Shown here one piece after another: positions 63,776 through 64,000 of a DNA stretch of 64,000 nucleotides (position 1 is its first letter; the number at the start of each line of letters is the position of its first letter). Both the position numbers and the translations under genes were made by a program. The stretch is taken from positions 372,001 through 436,000 of the forward strand of contig NZ_PGFJ01000002.1 of assembly GCF_002797815.1 (NCBI RefSeq), in the 5' to 3' direction. The notes under the pieces are model-generated. The model had not been told where the DNA came from. It searched no databases and was given only the letters and a program-made list of their open reading frames with translations. The DNA comes from Mucilaginibacter auburnensis. Its GTDB lineage: Bacteria > Bacteroidota > Bacteroidia > Sphingobacteriales > Sphingobacteriaceae.

Positions 63776-63808
63776 AAAAAAGCTACCCCTCATCAGGGTA
63801 GCTTTTTT
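63776..63808 (-). terminator. Terminator between the cut gene and the DUF2807 gene
   Basis: AAAAAAGCTACCC pairs with GGGTAGCTTTTTT around CTCATCA. It follows the stop of the minus-strand gene at 63841 by about 32 bases, with a U-tract on the minus strand. Confidence 0.88.
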
Positions 63809-63840
63809 AGAATATATGATGAACTTTTGCAAAAGTTAAA

Positions 63841-64000
63841 TTAAAGACTGGCAATGTTTGTTACGTCTGCAATTGCCGGTTTAGCAGGTTGAGAAAGCGG
63901 GGTTGTTATTTTCTCAGCACGGTTGGTGGCAGCCAAATCAGTTCTGTTTACTGATGATGAACGGCTGTAGTTCAACTCATAATCTTCAATTGTTCCGCTG
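63841..64000 (-). CDS. Unidentified gene, C-terminal end only (cut by window edge)
   Basis: The last about 52 residues of a minus-strand frame, ending TAA at 63841-63843. It reads SGTIEDYELNYSRSSSVNRT and later ITTPLSQPAKPAIADVTNIA, a Ser/Thr- and Pro-containing tail without recognisable domain. Amino-acid composition and the terminator directly after the stop support a real gene. No family can be assigned from this part. Confidence 0.6.
   Translation of the reverse strand, partial: SGTIEDYELNYSRSSSVNRTDLAATNRAEKITTPLSQPAKPAIADVTNIASL

Noticed and set aside
1..64000. CRISPR arrays
   Set aside because: No regularly spaced direct repeats of 24-37 bases were seen and no cas gene is present.

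Overview
The window looks like a chromosomal segment of a Bacteroidota bacterium, most likely family Sphingobacteriaceae (Mucilaginibacter/Pedobacter-like). This is inferred from family content, not from a marker-gene tree. The support is a SusC/SusD pair, other TonB-dependent outer-membrane proteins, a DUF4290-murA pair, Bacteroidota-type promoters (TTG at -33, TAnnTTTG at -7) and few Shine-Dalgarno sequences. No rRNA, integrase, transposase or CRISPR array was seen. Both window ends cut genes (an outer-membrane receptor at 1-957 and an unidentified gene at 63841-64000).

Layout. 1-5.8 kb: cut TonB-type receptor, ECF sigma factor with a small membrane partner, a sulfite-oxidase-like molybdoenzyme, DinB, glycerate kinase, a 37-residue membrane peptide and a J-domain/KTSC protein. 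5.9-11.4 kb is the most accessory-looking part: a lipoprotein, an AT-rich two-gene unit (dGTPase plus a membrane coiled-coil protein), a nest of palindromic and dispersed repeats, a RepA-like AAA ATPase, and a 515-base non-coding stretch with GTTACA repeats and an orphan hairpin. 11.4-17.7 kb: a susC-susD-phosphodiesterase uptake locus. 17.8-20.4 kb: an exonuclease overlapping a cNMP/CBS/nucleotidyltransferase protein. 20.5-24.4 kb: a periplasmic aldehyde oxidoreductase (PaoABC-like). 24.4-33.6 kb: esterase, recQ, an outer-membrane protein, tRNA-Leu(UAG), and a redox/regulator cluster (AraC, two short-chain dehydrogenases, HxlR, LLM oxidoreductase).

33.6-45.2 kb is mostly housekeeping: kdsA-kdsD for lipopolysaccharide Kdo, hscB, tRNA-Leu(CAA), a Kelch lipoprotein, two membrane proteins, a hydroxyacid dehydrogenase, bestrophin, dipeptide epimerase, DUF4290 and murA. 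45.3-51.2 kb: a metal-binding membrane protein with an HMA-AraC regulator, glycosyltransferase 39, DUF486, DUF6438 and a cystathionine-beta-synthase-like enzyme. 51.3-57.2 kb is one 1,936-residue alpha-2-macroglobulin-like protein carrying a SusC-type plug module. 57.2-61.8 kb: AMP nucleosidase and the proteostasis set clpX, clpP, tig. 61.9-64 kb: diheme cytochrome c and a DUF2807 lipoprotein.

No clearly new multi-gene system is proven by sequence alone. The best candidates are the dGTPase/membrane-protein unit beside the repeat nest, the macroglobulin-plug fusion, the RepA-like ATPase beside the GTTACA repeats, and the paired HMA proteins. MurA carries Asp in place of the fosfomycin-target Cys. 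A hxlR promoter has a palindrome exactly filling its -33/-7 spacer.
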